NCBI GenBank assembly: GCA_002482925.1
Contig: DLGX01000059.1
Span: forward strand, 325 to 23,337
Direction: 5' to 3'
Source of the DNA: Candidatus Saccharibacteria bacterium UBA7683
Lineage (GTDB): Bacteria; Patescibacteriota; Saccharimonadia; Saccharimonadales; UBA7683
DNA: 23,013 nt
Shown here in pieces: positions 1 to 8,177 of this stretch; position 1 is the first letter of the stretch, and the number at the start of each line of letters is the position of its first letter. The translations under genes and the position numbers were made by a program. Under the pieces are notes generated by a model. It was not told the origin of the DNA. It made no database searches and saw nothing but the letters and a program-made list of their open reading frames with translations.

Positions 1-25
1 AGCCAGGATCAAACTCTCCATAAAA
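1..25 (-). rRNA. rrs: 16S rRNA, 5' end only
   Basis: The first bases are the reverse complement of the universal 16S 5' segment AGAGTTTGATCCTGGCT. The gene reads leftwards out of the window, so only about 25 nt are present. The exact mature 5' end, somewhere in the T-rich stretch before ATGGAGAG, cannot be fixed from sequence. Confidence 0.93.
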
Positions 26-181
26 AATGGTGTTCGATTCTAACATCAATGAAATACTAACATCTCAAATTATATTCAAACATCAAAAAAACTTAACGTT
101 GACGTTGCACTACTCAATTTTCAAGAGTTCTTCTCCCTGTTTTCATTTGCTCTTCTCGCAGTAAAAAGATCAGACAGACTG
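26..181 (-). other. rRNA operon leader (transcribed spacer)
   Basis: This is the stretch between the rrn promoter and the 16S 5' end; it has no open reading frame of note. It holds three copies of the minus-strand hexamer GATGTT (42-47, 59-64, 79-84), two followed by TTTGA/TAGAA-like extensions, and an inverted repeat TCGCAGT/ACTGCGA (156-162 and 178-184) around the predicted start site. Such leaders normally pair with the far side of 16S for RNase III processing and carry antitermination signals. No convincing boxA was recognised. Confidence 0.6.
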
Positions 182-187
182 CGATCA

Positions 188-216
188 ATTGTATGAAAAC
201 AGATCATATAAGTCAA
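188..216 (-). promoter_or_regulatory. rRNA operon promoter
   Basis: On the minus strand a -35 box TTGACT (216-211) is followed by a 17-bp spacer and a -10 box TACAAT (193-188), predicting a start near 181. It lies just after the end of the DUF212 gene and points into the 16S gene, so it is the obvious rrn promoter. An AT-rich stretch upstream (about 217-250) could serve as an UP element. Confidence 0.8.
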
Positions 217-251
217 CAGTAAAATGTAATTTTAGGTCTTTTTGTTGTATT

Positions 252-698
252 TTATGTAACGATAAACACAAGCACTGGCACAATCACCCCTATAAACAGC
301 CCCACTAGTACTTCTAAGGGCGTATGCCCATTTGACTGATGAATAATAATTCCAGCTGGAGGATTCTTTTTAAAGACCTCAGGAATTACTGCCCTTAGTG
401 CTTTTGCATGCTCGCCTACAGCATGCCTCACGTTAATGGCGTCGTACATTACAATCGAAGCTAGAATACATGCAATACCGAACTCAGGACTCTTTGTCCC
501 TAGCCGGTACGCCAGTACTGTGCAGAGCGAAATTATAACGGTAGTATGCGCACTAGGCATGCCTCCCGAACGATAGATATAGCGCCAATCCCAATCTTTT
601 TCCAAAAATCCTTTAATAAAGATTTTGGCAACCTGAGCCATAATCCATGAAAAGATTGGAATTACAAAGTACGCGTAACTACTTAGCCACTGCCTCAT
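252..698 (-). CDS. Divergent PAP2 / DUF212 family membrane protein
   Basis: A 148-residue membrane protein of the DUF212 family (YuiD type), distantly related to PAP2 acid phosphatases; substrate unknown. Family hallmarks are visible: SGGMPSAH at residues 44-51, MYDAINVRHAVGEHA at 84-98 and GHTPLEVLVG at 124-133, spread over several hydrophobic helices. The open frame extends to an ATG at 722, but the ATG at 698 is preferred because AGGAG (710-706) sits 7 nt before it. The gene overlaps the last 20 nt of gyrA in another frame, so it is probably translated by coupling from the gyrB-gyrA transcript. Function is inferred from family resemblance only; a role in envelope lipid or undecaprenyl phosphate metabolism is conceivable but not shown. 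Confidence 0.85.
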   Translation of the reverse strand: MRQWLSSYAYFVIPIFSWIMAQVAKIFIKGFLEKDWDWRYIYRSGGMPSAHTTVIISLCTVLAYRLGTKSPEFGIACILASIVMYDAINVRHAVGEHAKALRAVIPEVFKKNPPAGIIIHQSNGHTPLEVLVGLFIGVIVPVLVFIVT

Positions 699-3240
699 TG
701 GTCGGCTCCTCAGTTTCTTCATCTTCGATAATCTGTTCTTTGCTCACAAGAGCAGTTGAAGCAACAGTATCAGTTTCTCCAAGTCGCATAATTCGTACAC
801 CTTGTGTAGTTCGGCCAAGTGCTGGTATATCTTTAAGTCCGAGTCTAATTGTTTGTCCAGCAGTAGAAATAATAATAACTTCCGGAGTTTCATCTGTGAG
901 TGATTTAACGGAAACTAGGTTACCGGTTTTCGTATTGACAACAGCAGATCGTATGCCTACCCCGCCACGTTTATGTGGTGAGAACTGAGAAATCTTAGTA
1001 CGTTTTCCGTAGCCTTTTTCACTAATAACAAATATGTTTGATTCTTCTTCAACAATATCCATACCTACCACTACATCGCCAGGACGTAGTCGCATACCGC
1101 GAACACCGCGAGCGGTTCTACCCATTGGGCGAACGTCATTTTCATGGAATCTAATGGCCTGACCAAGTGATGTTGAAATAACAACTTCATTATCTCCAGT
1201 AGTAGGTCGGATCCACTTGAGCTCGTCGCCATCGTCGATCTTGATAGCAATCAGCCCGCTTGTTCGAATATTATTATAGTCTTCAAGCTTGGTTTTCTTT
1301 ACTGTTCCCTTTTTCGTTGTCATAAAGAAGTAGCCCTTCTTTTCTTTGACATCATGCTTAATAACAGCAGTAACAATTTCTTCTGGGTGAAGCTGTAGAA
1401 GATTTACGACTGCCACGCCTTTTGCGTTCAAGCCAGTTGCAGGCACTTCGTATGTCTTGAGTCGAAATACACGGCCCTTATTAGTAAAGAAGAGTAGGTA
1501 TTCATGAGTACTTGCAAGTACTACGTGTTCAATAACATCTGCTTCTTTCGTTGCCATGCCACGCTTGCCTTTGCCGCCTCTGTGTTGTTTTCGATATTCC
1601 GAAGCTAAACTTCGCTTAATATAATTTTCTGATGTAATGGTTACAACTACTTGTTCTTCAGGAATAAGTTGTTCATCGCTAAATTTACCAAGTTCTTGCG
1701 GAATAATCTGAGTACGGCGTGCATCACCGTGCTTTTCTTTCATTTCAAGCAGTTCAGCTTTAATGATTTTAAGAATTTCTTTTTCATCGCCTAGAATTGC
1801 TTCAAGTTTAGCAATTAGTTTACGAAGCTCGTTAAGTTCATCTTCGATCTTCTGTCTTTCAAGTCCAGCAAGACTCCGAAGTTGCATAGCAAGAATTGCA
1901 CGTGCTTGAATTTCAGAAAGCTTGAACTTTTCCATTAAGTTATTCTGAGCTTCTTCGGTAGTAGAACTACCACGAATTACAGCGATAACCTCATCTATAT
2001 GGTCGAGCGCAATAGAAAGTCCTTCAAGAATATGAGCTCTATCTTGAGCTTTTTTAAGTTCAAATAGTGTTCTTCTACGAACAACCGATTGACGGTGCTT
2101 CAAGTATTCACTAAGCATATCGTGTAAACTCAGCACTTTTGGTTGGATACCGTCAATTAGTGCCAGCATATTGTAGTGGAACATCGTTTGAAGCGGCGTG
2201 TGCTTGTAGAGTTGGTTCAAAACCTTCTTAGGATATGCATCTTTTTTAAGGTCAATCACGATCTTTACAACGCCACGAGCACTTTCGTCGCGTAGATCAG
2301 AAATACCAACAAGTTTTTTGTCTTTTACTAAGTCAGCTATCTTTTCAATAAGCGTAGCTTTATTTACAGCATAAGGAATTTCGGTGATTATAATCTGATG
2401 GCGACCTTTTTTATTCTCTTCAATTGAAGCCACAGCACGCACCACAATACCACCTCGACCACCAGCATATGCTGCCCTGAGAGACTCTTTGCCATAGACA
2501 ATAGCCCCAGTTGGGAAGTCAGGACCTTTTACAAATTCTAGAAGGTCATCTGTTGTAGCTTCAGGGTTGTCAATAATATGTATAGTTGCATCTACAAGCT
2601 CGCCCAGGTTATGCGGCGGGATATTAGTTGCCATACCTACCGCAATACCCATCTGCCCGTTAAGGAGCAGGTTAGGAAGCTTGGCAGGCAACACCGATGG
2701 CTCACGTTCAGATCCATCATAGTTATCACGATAATCTACAGTGTTCTTTTCTAAGTCAGCAAGTAGTTCAGCTCCAATTTTATCCATTCGAGCTTCGGTA
2801 TAACGAGCGGCAGCTGGAGGATCTCCATCCATTGAGCCAAAGTTACCCTGGCCATCTACTAATGTGTAGCGCATAGACCAGTCTTGAGCCAATCGTGCCA
2901 TGGAATCATAAATAGCAGAATCACCATGAGGGTGGTATTTACCCATTACATCACCCGTGATACGAGCACTCTTTACAAACTTAGAACCTGGGCGCCATCC
3001 GTTCTTTTCCATTGAATATAAAATTCTACGGTGCACTGGCTTGAGTCCATCGCGGACGTCAGGAAGTGCACGTGCAATAATCACGCTCATTGAATACTGA
3101 AGATATTTGGTCTCCATTTCATCTTCAACGCTACGAACTACAACCGACTTCGAGTGTCCGTCGTTAAATTCAGATTGAATAACCTCTACTTCAGGTGATT
3201 CAGGTGTTGTTATATTTTCATCGTTATTGTCAGTATCCAT
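679..3240 (-). CDS. gyrA: DNA gyrase subunit A
   Basis: Breakage-reunion subunit of DNA gyrase, which with GyrB introduces negative supercoils. At 853 residues it has the usual length. The N-terminal region carries the quinolone-pocket sequence GKYHPHGDSAIYD (100-112) with Ser108 and Asp112 at the positions equal to E. coli Ser83 and Asp87, and the catalytic Tyr147 in AARYTEAR. A coiled-coil segment is followed by the C-terminal beta-pinwheel, opened by a GyrA box reading QHRGGKG instead of QRRGGKG. The first ~40 residues are an acidic extension. AGGGG lies 7 nt before the ATG. It follows gyrB by 11 nt. The identity is secure; ParC is unlikely given the GyrA box and gyrB neighbour. Confidence 0.98.
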   Translation of the reverse strand: MDTDNNDENITTPESPEVEVIQSEFNDGHSKSVVVRSVEDEMETKYLQYSMSVIIARALPDVRDGLKPVHRRILYSMEKNGWRPGSKFVKSARITGDVMGKYHPHGDSAIYDSMARLAQDWSMRYTLVDGQGNFGSMDGDPPAAARYTEARMDKIGAELLADLEKNTVDYRDNYDGSEREPSVLPAKLPNLLLNGQMGIAVGMATNIPPHNLGELVDATIHIIDNPEATTDDLLEFVKGPDFPTGAIVYGKESLRAAYAGGRGGIVVRAVASIEENKKGRHQIIITEIPYAVNKATLIEKIADLVKDKKLVGISDLRDESARGVVKIVIDLKKDAYPKKVLNQLYKHTPLQTMFHYNMLALIDGIQPKVLSLHDMLSEYLKHRQSVVRRRTLFELKKAQDRAHILEGLSIALDHIDEVIAVIRGSSTTEEAQNNLMEKFKLSEIQARAILAMQLRSLAGLERQKIEDELNELRKLIAKLEAILGDEKEILKIIKAELLEMKEKHGDARRTQIIPQELGKFSDEQLIPEEQVVVTITSENYIKRSLASEYRKQHRGGKGKRGMATKEADVIEHVVLASTHEYLLFFTNKGRVFRLKTYEVPATGLNAKGVAVVNLLQLHPEEIVTAVIKHDVKEKKGYFFMTTKKGTVKKTKLEDYNNIRTSGLIAIKIDDGDELKWIRPTTGDNEVVISTSLGQAIRFHENDVRPMGRTARGVRGMRLRPGDVVVGMDIVEEESNIFVISEKGYGKRTKISQFSPHKRGGVGIRSAVVNTKTGNLVSVKSLTDETPEVIIISTAGQTIRLGLKDIPALGRTTQGVRIMRLGETDTVASTALVSKEQIIEDEETEEPTNEAVAK

Positions 3241-3251
3241 ACATGTACCCC

Positions 3252-5282
3252 TTAAATATCCAGATCTTCTGTGTTAGCAAATTTCGCATGTGACTGAATA
3301 AAGTTTTTGCGCAGTTCAACTTCTGTGCCCATAAGTTTATTGAATATTGCATCGGCTTTTTCAGCGTCTTCAACTCGAACACGAACCAATACACGATGTT
3401 CTGGGTTCATAGTGGTTTCCCAAAGCTGATCAGCATCCATTTCGCCCAACCCTTTGTAGCGCTGTATGCTAGCACCGAGTTGCTTGGCACGTTGCTGGTC
3501 TTCGTTATTATCTTCATCACCCGCATCTAGCGGTAATAAGCCCGCGGCTTTATCAGCATCAGCTTTTTGCTTAGCTTTCTCAGCCTTGGCAACCGCGATT
3601 TGATTAAGAATCTGCTCTTTTTCTTCGTCAGTGTATGCGTAGTGCTTGGTTTTACCCACCGTAATTGCATACAGTGGTGGCATAGCCATAAATATATGGC
3701 CGCCTTCAATAACATCACGCATATGGCGGAAGAAGAATGTTAACAGAAGCGTACTAATGTGTGATCCATCAACATCTGCATCGGTCATAATCACAATGCG
3801 ATGGTATCGAAGTCTTGAAATATCAAACTGTTCGCCAATTCCTACACCAATCGCCGTAATGAGGTTCTTGATTTCGTTATTAGCATACATTTTATCAAGT
3901 CGAGCACGTTCAACGTTGAGGACTTTACCACGAAGTGGCAAAATTGCCTGTGTCTTGCTATCTCGACCCATCTTTGCTGAGCCACCGGCTGAATCTCCCT
4001 CTACAATATAAAGTTCTGAATCTGCAGGGTCTTTGCTGGAACAGTCAGCAAGCTTACCCGGAAGTGAGGTGCTTTCTAGTACACCTTTTCGAATAACGTT
4101 ATCTCGGGCAGCGCGGGCAGCTGCACGAGCCCTGGCAGAAAGAATAGCTTTACCAACAATCTTTTTGGCTACATTTGGATTTTCTTCAAAATAATACGCC
4201 AGCCATTCGTTCATGACTTGTTCTACGTAACCTCTCACCTCTGGGTTACCGAGCTTATTCTTAGTCTGCCCTTCAAATTGAGGATCAGGAAGCTTTACAA
4301 GAATAACTGCTGTAATACCCTCGCGACAGTCTTCCCCAGAAAGATTTTCTTCTTTTTCTTTTAGAAGACTGTTTTTACGAGCGTAATCGTTTATTACACG
4401 TGTAAGCGCAGCCCTGAATCCGGTTAAGTGTGTTCCGCCATCTGGGTTCATTACATTGTTAGCAAATGCCTTAATGGTTTCCACGTAACTTTCGGTGTAC
4501 TGAAGCGCTACTTCTACCATACTGTCTTCAACTTGGCGCTCTACGTAAAAGATATCTTCGCCAACTGGCTCTTTGCCAAAGTTTAGATTGTGTACATATG
4601 ACTTAATACCGCCTTCAAAATAGAACGAGTATCGTTCGCCGGTTCGTTCATCAGAAAGATTAGCACGTACACCTTTTGTAAGGTAACACTGGTGACGAAG
4701 GTATTCGAGTACCCACTTGTAATCGAACGTAACTGTTTCTTTAAATATTTCTGGGTCTGGGTAGAATGTAATACTTGTGCCCTTGGTGCGATCTGTTTCA
4801 CCAAGCTTCTTAAGTGCGCCCTTCGGTACACCGCGTTCGAATTCTAAGCTATAAAGCTTTCCTTCTTTAACCACTTCAGCAACAAGCTTAGTAGAAAGTG
4901 CATTTACTACACTAGAACCTACACCGTGTAGACCTGAAGATACTTTGTAGCCACCACCACCGAACTTACCGCCGGCATGAAGTACGGTAAGCACAGTCTC
5001 AAGCGTGCTTTTGCCGGTTTTTGCGTGTTTATCTACCGGTATACCGCGACCGTCATCTGTTATGGTAATTCCGCCGTCTGCAAGGATTTTTACATCTACA
5101 AAAGTAGCATGTCCTGCAATTGCTTCATCTATACAGTTGTCTGCAATTTCTTTTATTAAATGATGTACTCCGTCGTATCCTGTACTACCGATATACATAC
5201 CCGGGCGCTTGCGAACTGGTTCTAGCCCTTCAAGCACCTGAATTTGACTGGCATCATATGCCTGTTCTTTTTGTTTGGCCAC
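3252..5282 (-). CDS. gyrB: DNA gyrase subunit B
   Basis: ATPase subunit of DNA gyrase, partner of the adjacent GyrA. It has 676 residues. The GHKL ATPase domain shows EIADNCIDEA with Glu45 and Asn49, TDDGRG at 75-80 and the lid motif SGLHGVG near 116-122. The TOPRIM domain shows EGDSAGG (428-434) and DADVDG (501-506), and QRYKGLGEM (607-615) marks the C-terminal tail. Between TOPRIM and tail is a charged Lys/Ala/Asp-rich insertion of about 40 residues (563-603). The start is GTG (5282-5280), supported by AGAGGG about 7 nt upstream; there is no better ATG. It is the first gene of a gyrB-gyrA-DUF212 operon under the promoter at 5318-5346. Confidence 0.98.
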   Translation of the reverse strand: MAKQKEQAYDASQIQVLEGLEPVRKRPGMYIGSTGYDGVHHLIKEIADNCIDEAIAGHATFVDVKILADGGITITDDGRGIPVDKHAKTGKSTLETVLTVLHAGGKFGGGGYKVSSGLHGVGSSVVNALSTKLVAEVVKEGKLYSLEFERGVPKGALKKLGETDRTKGTSITFYPDPEIFKETVTFDYKWVLEYLRHQCYLTKGVRANLSDERTGERYSFYFEGGIKSYVHNLNFGKEPVGEDIFYVERQVEDSMVEVALQYTESYVETIKAFANNVMNPDGGTHLTGFRAALTRVINDYARKNSLLKEKEENLSGEDCREGITAVILVKLPDPQFEGQTKNKLGNPEVRGYVEQVMNEWLAYYFEENPNVAKKIVGKAILSARARAAARAARDNVIRKGVLESTSLPGKLADCSSKDPADSELYIVEGDSAGGSAKMGRDSKTQAILPLRGKVLNVERARLDKMYANNEIKNLITAIGVGIGEQFDISRLRYHRIVIMTDADVDGSHISTLLLTFFFRHMRDVIEGGHIFMAMPPLYAITVGKTKHYAYTDEEKEQILNQIAVAKAEKAKQKADADKAAGLLPLDAGDEDNNEDQQRAKQLGASIQRYKGLGEMDADQLWETTMNPEHRVLVRVRVEDAEKADAIFNKLMGTEVELRKNFIQSHAKFANTEDLDI

Positions 5283-5317
5283 GTGTTTACCCTCTCTCCA
5301 CTCTTTTTAATACTCCA

Positions 5318-5346
5318 ATTATAACAATTTACCTATATTATGCCAA
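5318..5346 (-). promoter_or_regulatory. gyrB promoter
   Basis: Minus-strand -35 TTGGCA (5346-5341), 17-bp spacer, -10 TATAAT (5323-5318) with a TGT just before it (extended -10). The predicted start is near 5311, giving a leader of about 29 nt. The -35 hexamer is half of a perfect palindrome (see next entry). Confidence 0.8.
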
Positions 5347-5354
5347 TATTGGCA
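5341..5354. promoter_or_regulatory. 14-bp palindrome over the gyrB -35 box, candidate operator
   Basis: TGCCAATATTGGCA is a perfect 14-bp palindrome covering the -35 region of the gyrB promoter. Its position would let a dimeric repressor block RNA polymerase. No cognate regulator is recognised in the window, so the function is inferred from placement alone. Confidence 0.4.
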
Positions 5355-5497
5355 ATCGTAAACCCAATTTTAGTTGTTTTTATTGTAAAGTATTCGCGAT
5401 TATAAAAAATGTGTTCAAAACGCTTGCGCTTTAGTTGTTCATATGATTCAATCAGTAGTAGAGAAATTGTAATTAAAATAAAACAAAAAGGTTATGC

Positions 5498-7600
5498 ATG
5501 TTTCGAAAACTTGTTTCTAACTTACCGTTTAGTCCTTCGCTGATAAATCAGCTAGGTTTCTATTCTAAACGACTAAAGAAGGAACAATTTACACGAAAAA
5601 TAGGACTTATAGTTACTGTTTTGGCTATCTTGGTTCAAACAATTACTATTTTAGTACCTGCACAGGCAACACTAGCAGCAAGTAGTAATGACATTGTCTA
5701 TAACGGCAATGGTAAAAGCAAAGCAGGCATAGTACAGGCCTATAGCAACAACAGAGATCAGCTTGGTCGACAAGATATTCAAAAAATCTTTAATCACTAC
5801 GGCATTACAGGTGCTAATCTAAACTCCAGTCGAGTAGTTACTATAAAATCTACTGCTGCCAACAACTACTGGTCTATCGGACGAGCACCACGTGGGTATG
5901 GTGGTGAAATAGCAGTTCAGATACCAAATGGCCCGCGGATCTATTCGCGTACACTTCATGGCTGGGCTGCAAACAGAAACTGGTCAGCGCTTGAAGTCAA
6001 AACAAGCTCGGGCACCAAGTGGATTCTTCTTGAGTGTGGAAATATTGTGACCACGCAGAACACTCCTGTTCAACCCCCAGAAGTAACTACTACTAAAACT
6101 GTTAATAAATCTGTTGTTAAAAAAGGAGAGAAAGTAACCTTTACCATTACCTATAAAAATATAGGTAAAGGAGTGGCTAAAAATGTACTCCTGTACGACG
6201 ATGCGCCCATAGGTCTAGACCTGGTAAACGACGGTCTTGGAGCAGATCCAATAAAAAGCCCTCGTCGCTGGGAAGCAAGTCGACGCTTTGATATTGCACC
6301 AGGTCAATCTTACACCTATAGAATTAACGCTCTGGTAACCAGGGCTGGACCGCTTACACTGACCAACAAAGCCTGTGCAGACATATTTGACACAAATATA
6401 TATAACAACTGCGATACGGTACCCGTAACAGTTCGTCAACCTTGCCCTATTCCCGGAAAAGAAAACTATGCACTCGGTGATCCAGAATGTGAAACAAATC
6501 CTGCGCTCGTAATCGAAAAAACAAGCAGCGCTAAAGACTTGAAGGTTGGCGACACGTTCACCTACAAATTAAAAGTCACTAACAAAGGTGATGTTGATCT
6601 ACCAAAGACAGTCGTTCGAGACGTAGCTCCTGATGAAATCGAATTTTTAGAAGTAAAAGCACCTGGTCAAGAAAGCTTCACCGCTGTAACAAACAAGCGC
6701 GATTATGTAAGTAGTGTGTTTTCTCTAAAGAAAAAACAGTCGGTAGTTTTTGAACTAAAAGCAAGAGTATTATCCGGAAGTACCGATGCAGTTATAAACC
6801 AAGCATGTGTACTTTCCACCGGCACTACCACGACCGCAGGAGCTTGCGATGATACCCCAGTAATAATTAAAGAAGTCTGCCCTACTAATCCTAAGCTTGA
6901 AAAAAATGATGCAGCGTGCAAGCCATGCCCTATTGAAGGCAAAGAAAACATTAATATTGACGATGCAGGCTGTAAGCCTTGCGAGGAATCAAAGCAAAAT
7001 GAAGATGGCAAAGACATTAGTTGTCTTGAACTGCACAAAAAAGCTCGTAATATCACCCAGCAAATTGAAAACGCCAATGGAACCAAAGCTAATGCAGGTG
7101 ATTCTATTGAATATACGCTTTCAGTAACAAATCGTAGTAAAGAAGTTCGTAAAGGGTTCGTTGTAGAAGAAAACATGGAAGACGTACTTGAATACGCCGA
7201 CATAATAGATGCAAGTGGTGCAACCTTTACTGAATTACCCGTTAAAATGCTCACCTGGCAGCCAATAGATATCAAACCGAATGAAACAATAAATCGTACT
7301 ATATTGATAAAAATTAAGAGCACAATTCCTTCTACCCCAGCTTCTACTTCTGACCCTCTTTCTTACGACATGAATCTCGTTAACGTATATGGTGATACTG
7401 TGGAAATCGAGCTACCTTCTACGCCAATTAAAACAGTCGAACAAACCGTCACGAGCCTACCAAGTACTGGGCTAGGTACCAATATGGTAATTAGCACCGT
7501 TCTTATAATGTGTGCTACTTACTTCTACTTCCGCAGTCGTGTAATGGTAAAAGAAGTCGGACTTGTGAAACAACAATTCAATTATGGAGCGGGAGTATAG
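5498..7600 (+). CDS. DUF11-repeat surface protein with LPSTG sorting signal
   Basis: A 700-residue exported protein. A basic N-terminus is followed by a hydrophobic signal/anchor (35-57) ending in AQATLAAS. Residues ~62-190 form an N-terminal domain I cannot name; it carries WSIGRAP (125-131) and ends in ECGNIV. Three DUF11-like Ig-fold repeats follow (about 195-315, 335-455 and 515-640), typified by VKKGEKVTFTITYKNIGKG and LKVGDTFTYKLKVTNKGD. They are joined by Cys-pair linkers at 316-331 and 461-495. The C-terminus has LPSTG (654-658), a hydrophobic helix (~660-678) and RSR, a sortase sorting signal, but with a further ~20-residue tail. It probably is displayed on the cell surface and may take part in adhesion to a host bacterium, which is inference. 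AAAAAGG lies 6 nt before the ATG; no clear promoter was found in 5355-5497. Confidence 0.85.
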   Translation: MFRKLVSNLPFSPSLINQLGFYSKRLKKEQFTRKIGLIVTVLAILVQTITILVPAQATLAASSNDIVYNGNGKSKAGIVQAYSNNRDQLGRQDIQKIFNHYGITGANLNSSRVVTIKSTAANNYWSIGRAPRGYGGEIAVQIPNGPRIYSRTLHGWAANRNWSALEVKTSSGTKWILLECGNIVTTQNTPVQPPEVTTTKTVNKSVVKKGEKVTFTITYKNIGKGVAKNVLLYDDAPIGLDLVNDGLGADPIKSPRRWEASRRFDIAPGQSYTYRINALVTRAGPLTLTNKACADIFDTNIYNNCDTVPVTVRQPCPIPGKENYALGDPECETNPALVIEKTSSAKDLKVGDTFTYKLKVTNKGDVDLPKTVVRDVAPDEIEFLEVKAPGQESFTAVTNKRDYVSSVFSLKKKQSVVFELKARVLSGSTDAVINQACVLSTGTTTTAGACDDTPVIIKEVCPTNPKLEKNDAACKPCPIEGKENINIDDAGCKPCEESKQNEDGKDISCLELHKKARNITQQIENANGTKANAGDSIEYTLSVTNRSKEVRKGFVVEENMEDVLEYADIIDASGATFTELPVKMLTWQPIDIKPNETINRTILIKIKSTIPSTPASTSDPLSYDMNLVNVYGDTVEIELPSTPIKTVEQTVTSLPSTGLGTNMVISTVLIMCATYFYFRSRVMVKEVGLVKQQFNYGAGV

Positions 7601-7601
7601 A

Positions 7602-8171
7602 ATGAGCGAACACACCACACATCAAAATGAGCGATCTGGTGAACGGCACATACCTGTTCACGAAATCAAAGAACACCAAGAACGCATTAAGGTTCATCAT
7701 GAAAATGCAGCAGAAAAAGCTGGGAAACAGAACCAGCACGAACAACTAAAAGTTCGTCATGAAGTTCACGAACACGCAGTTCCTGCTTCAGAATACAGCA
7801 AACCGCTTTCAGAAAAACGTCAGCCCTTGCCTGCGCATACCAAGGCAGACAAAGAACATGGCTTCAATACAATCATGCATCACGCGAGAAGCCAAATGTC
7901 TAAACCTGAACAAACCTTCAGCAAGTTCATACACACCCCTGCTGTTGAAAAAACCAGTGAAGTACTTGGTAAGACTGTTGCCCGCCCTTCGGGTGTTGCA
8001 GGTGCAGCCATAGCGGCATGTATTGGTCTGCTTTCGGTATACAGTATCGCTAAGTTTGCTGGCTTTCAGCTTTCTGGTTCAGAAATGCCATTACTGCTAG
8101 TTGTAGGATTTGCGGCAGGCCTTTTCATCGAATGGGCAACCAAATCAGTACGCGCAATTTTTGCTAAATAG
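7602..8171 (+). CDS. His-rich protein with two C-terminal membrane helices
   Basis: Unrecognised, 189 residues. The ATG at 7602 is chosen over one at 7584 because GGGAG lies 6 nt upstream and it starts one base after the stop of the surface-protein gene, indicating translational coupling. The first ~100 residues are highly charged and contain about 16 histidines, 11 of them in the first 60 (for example HH and RHEVHEH), probably helical or coiled coil. Two hydrophobic segments follow, about residues 129-151 and 158-177, ending near a basic tail. The shape suggests a membrane-anchored protein with a large soluble His-rich part; it may work with the surface protein encoded just before. Metal or pH sensing is a guess. 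Confidence 0.75.
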   Translation: MSEHTTHQNERSGERHIPVHEIKEHQERIKVHHENAAEKAGKQNQHEQLKVRHEVHEHAVPASEYSKPLSEKRQPLPAHTKADKEHGFNTIMHHARSQMSKPEQTFSKFIHTPAVEKTSEVLGKTVARPSGVAGAAIAACIGLLSVYSIAKFAGFQLSGSEMPLLLVVGFAAGLFIEWATKSVRAIFAK

Positions 8172-8177
8172 TAAGAA

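Noticed and set aside
699..722. Upstream ATG (722) for the DUF212 protein
   Set aside because: AGGAG is placed 7 nt before the internal ATG at 698, and the extra residues are not part of the conserved family region.
4977..5434. Plus-strand open frames over the start of gyrB
   Set aside because: Antisense to conserved gyrB codons and its promoter, with no Shine-Dalgarno.
5355..5497. Promoter for the surface-protein gene
   Set aside because: TATAAA (5401-5406) and TATGAT (5442-5447) exist but no -35 box falls at 16-18 bp, so none is claimed.
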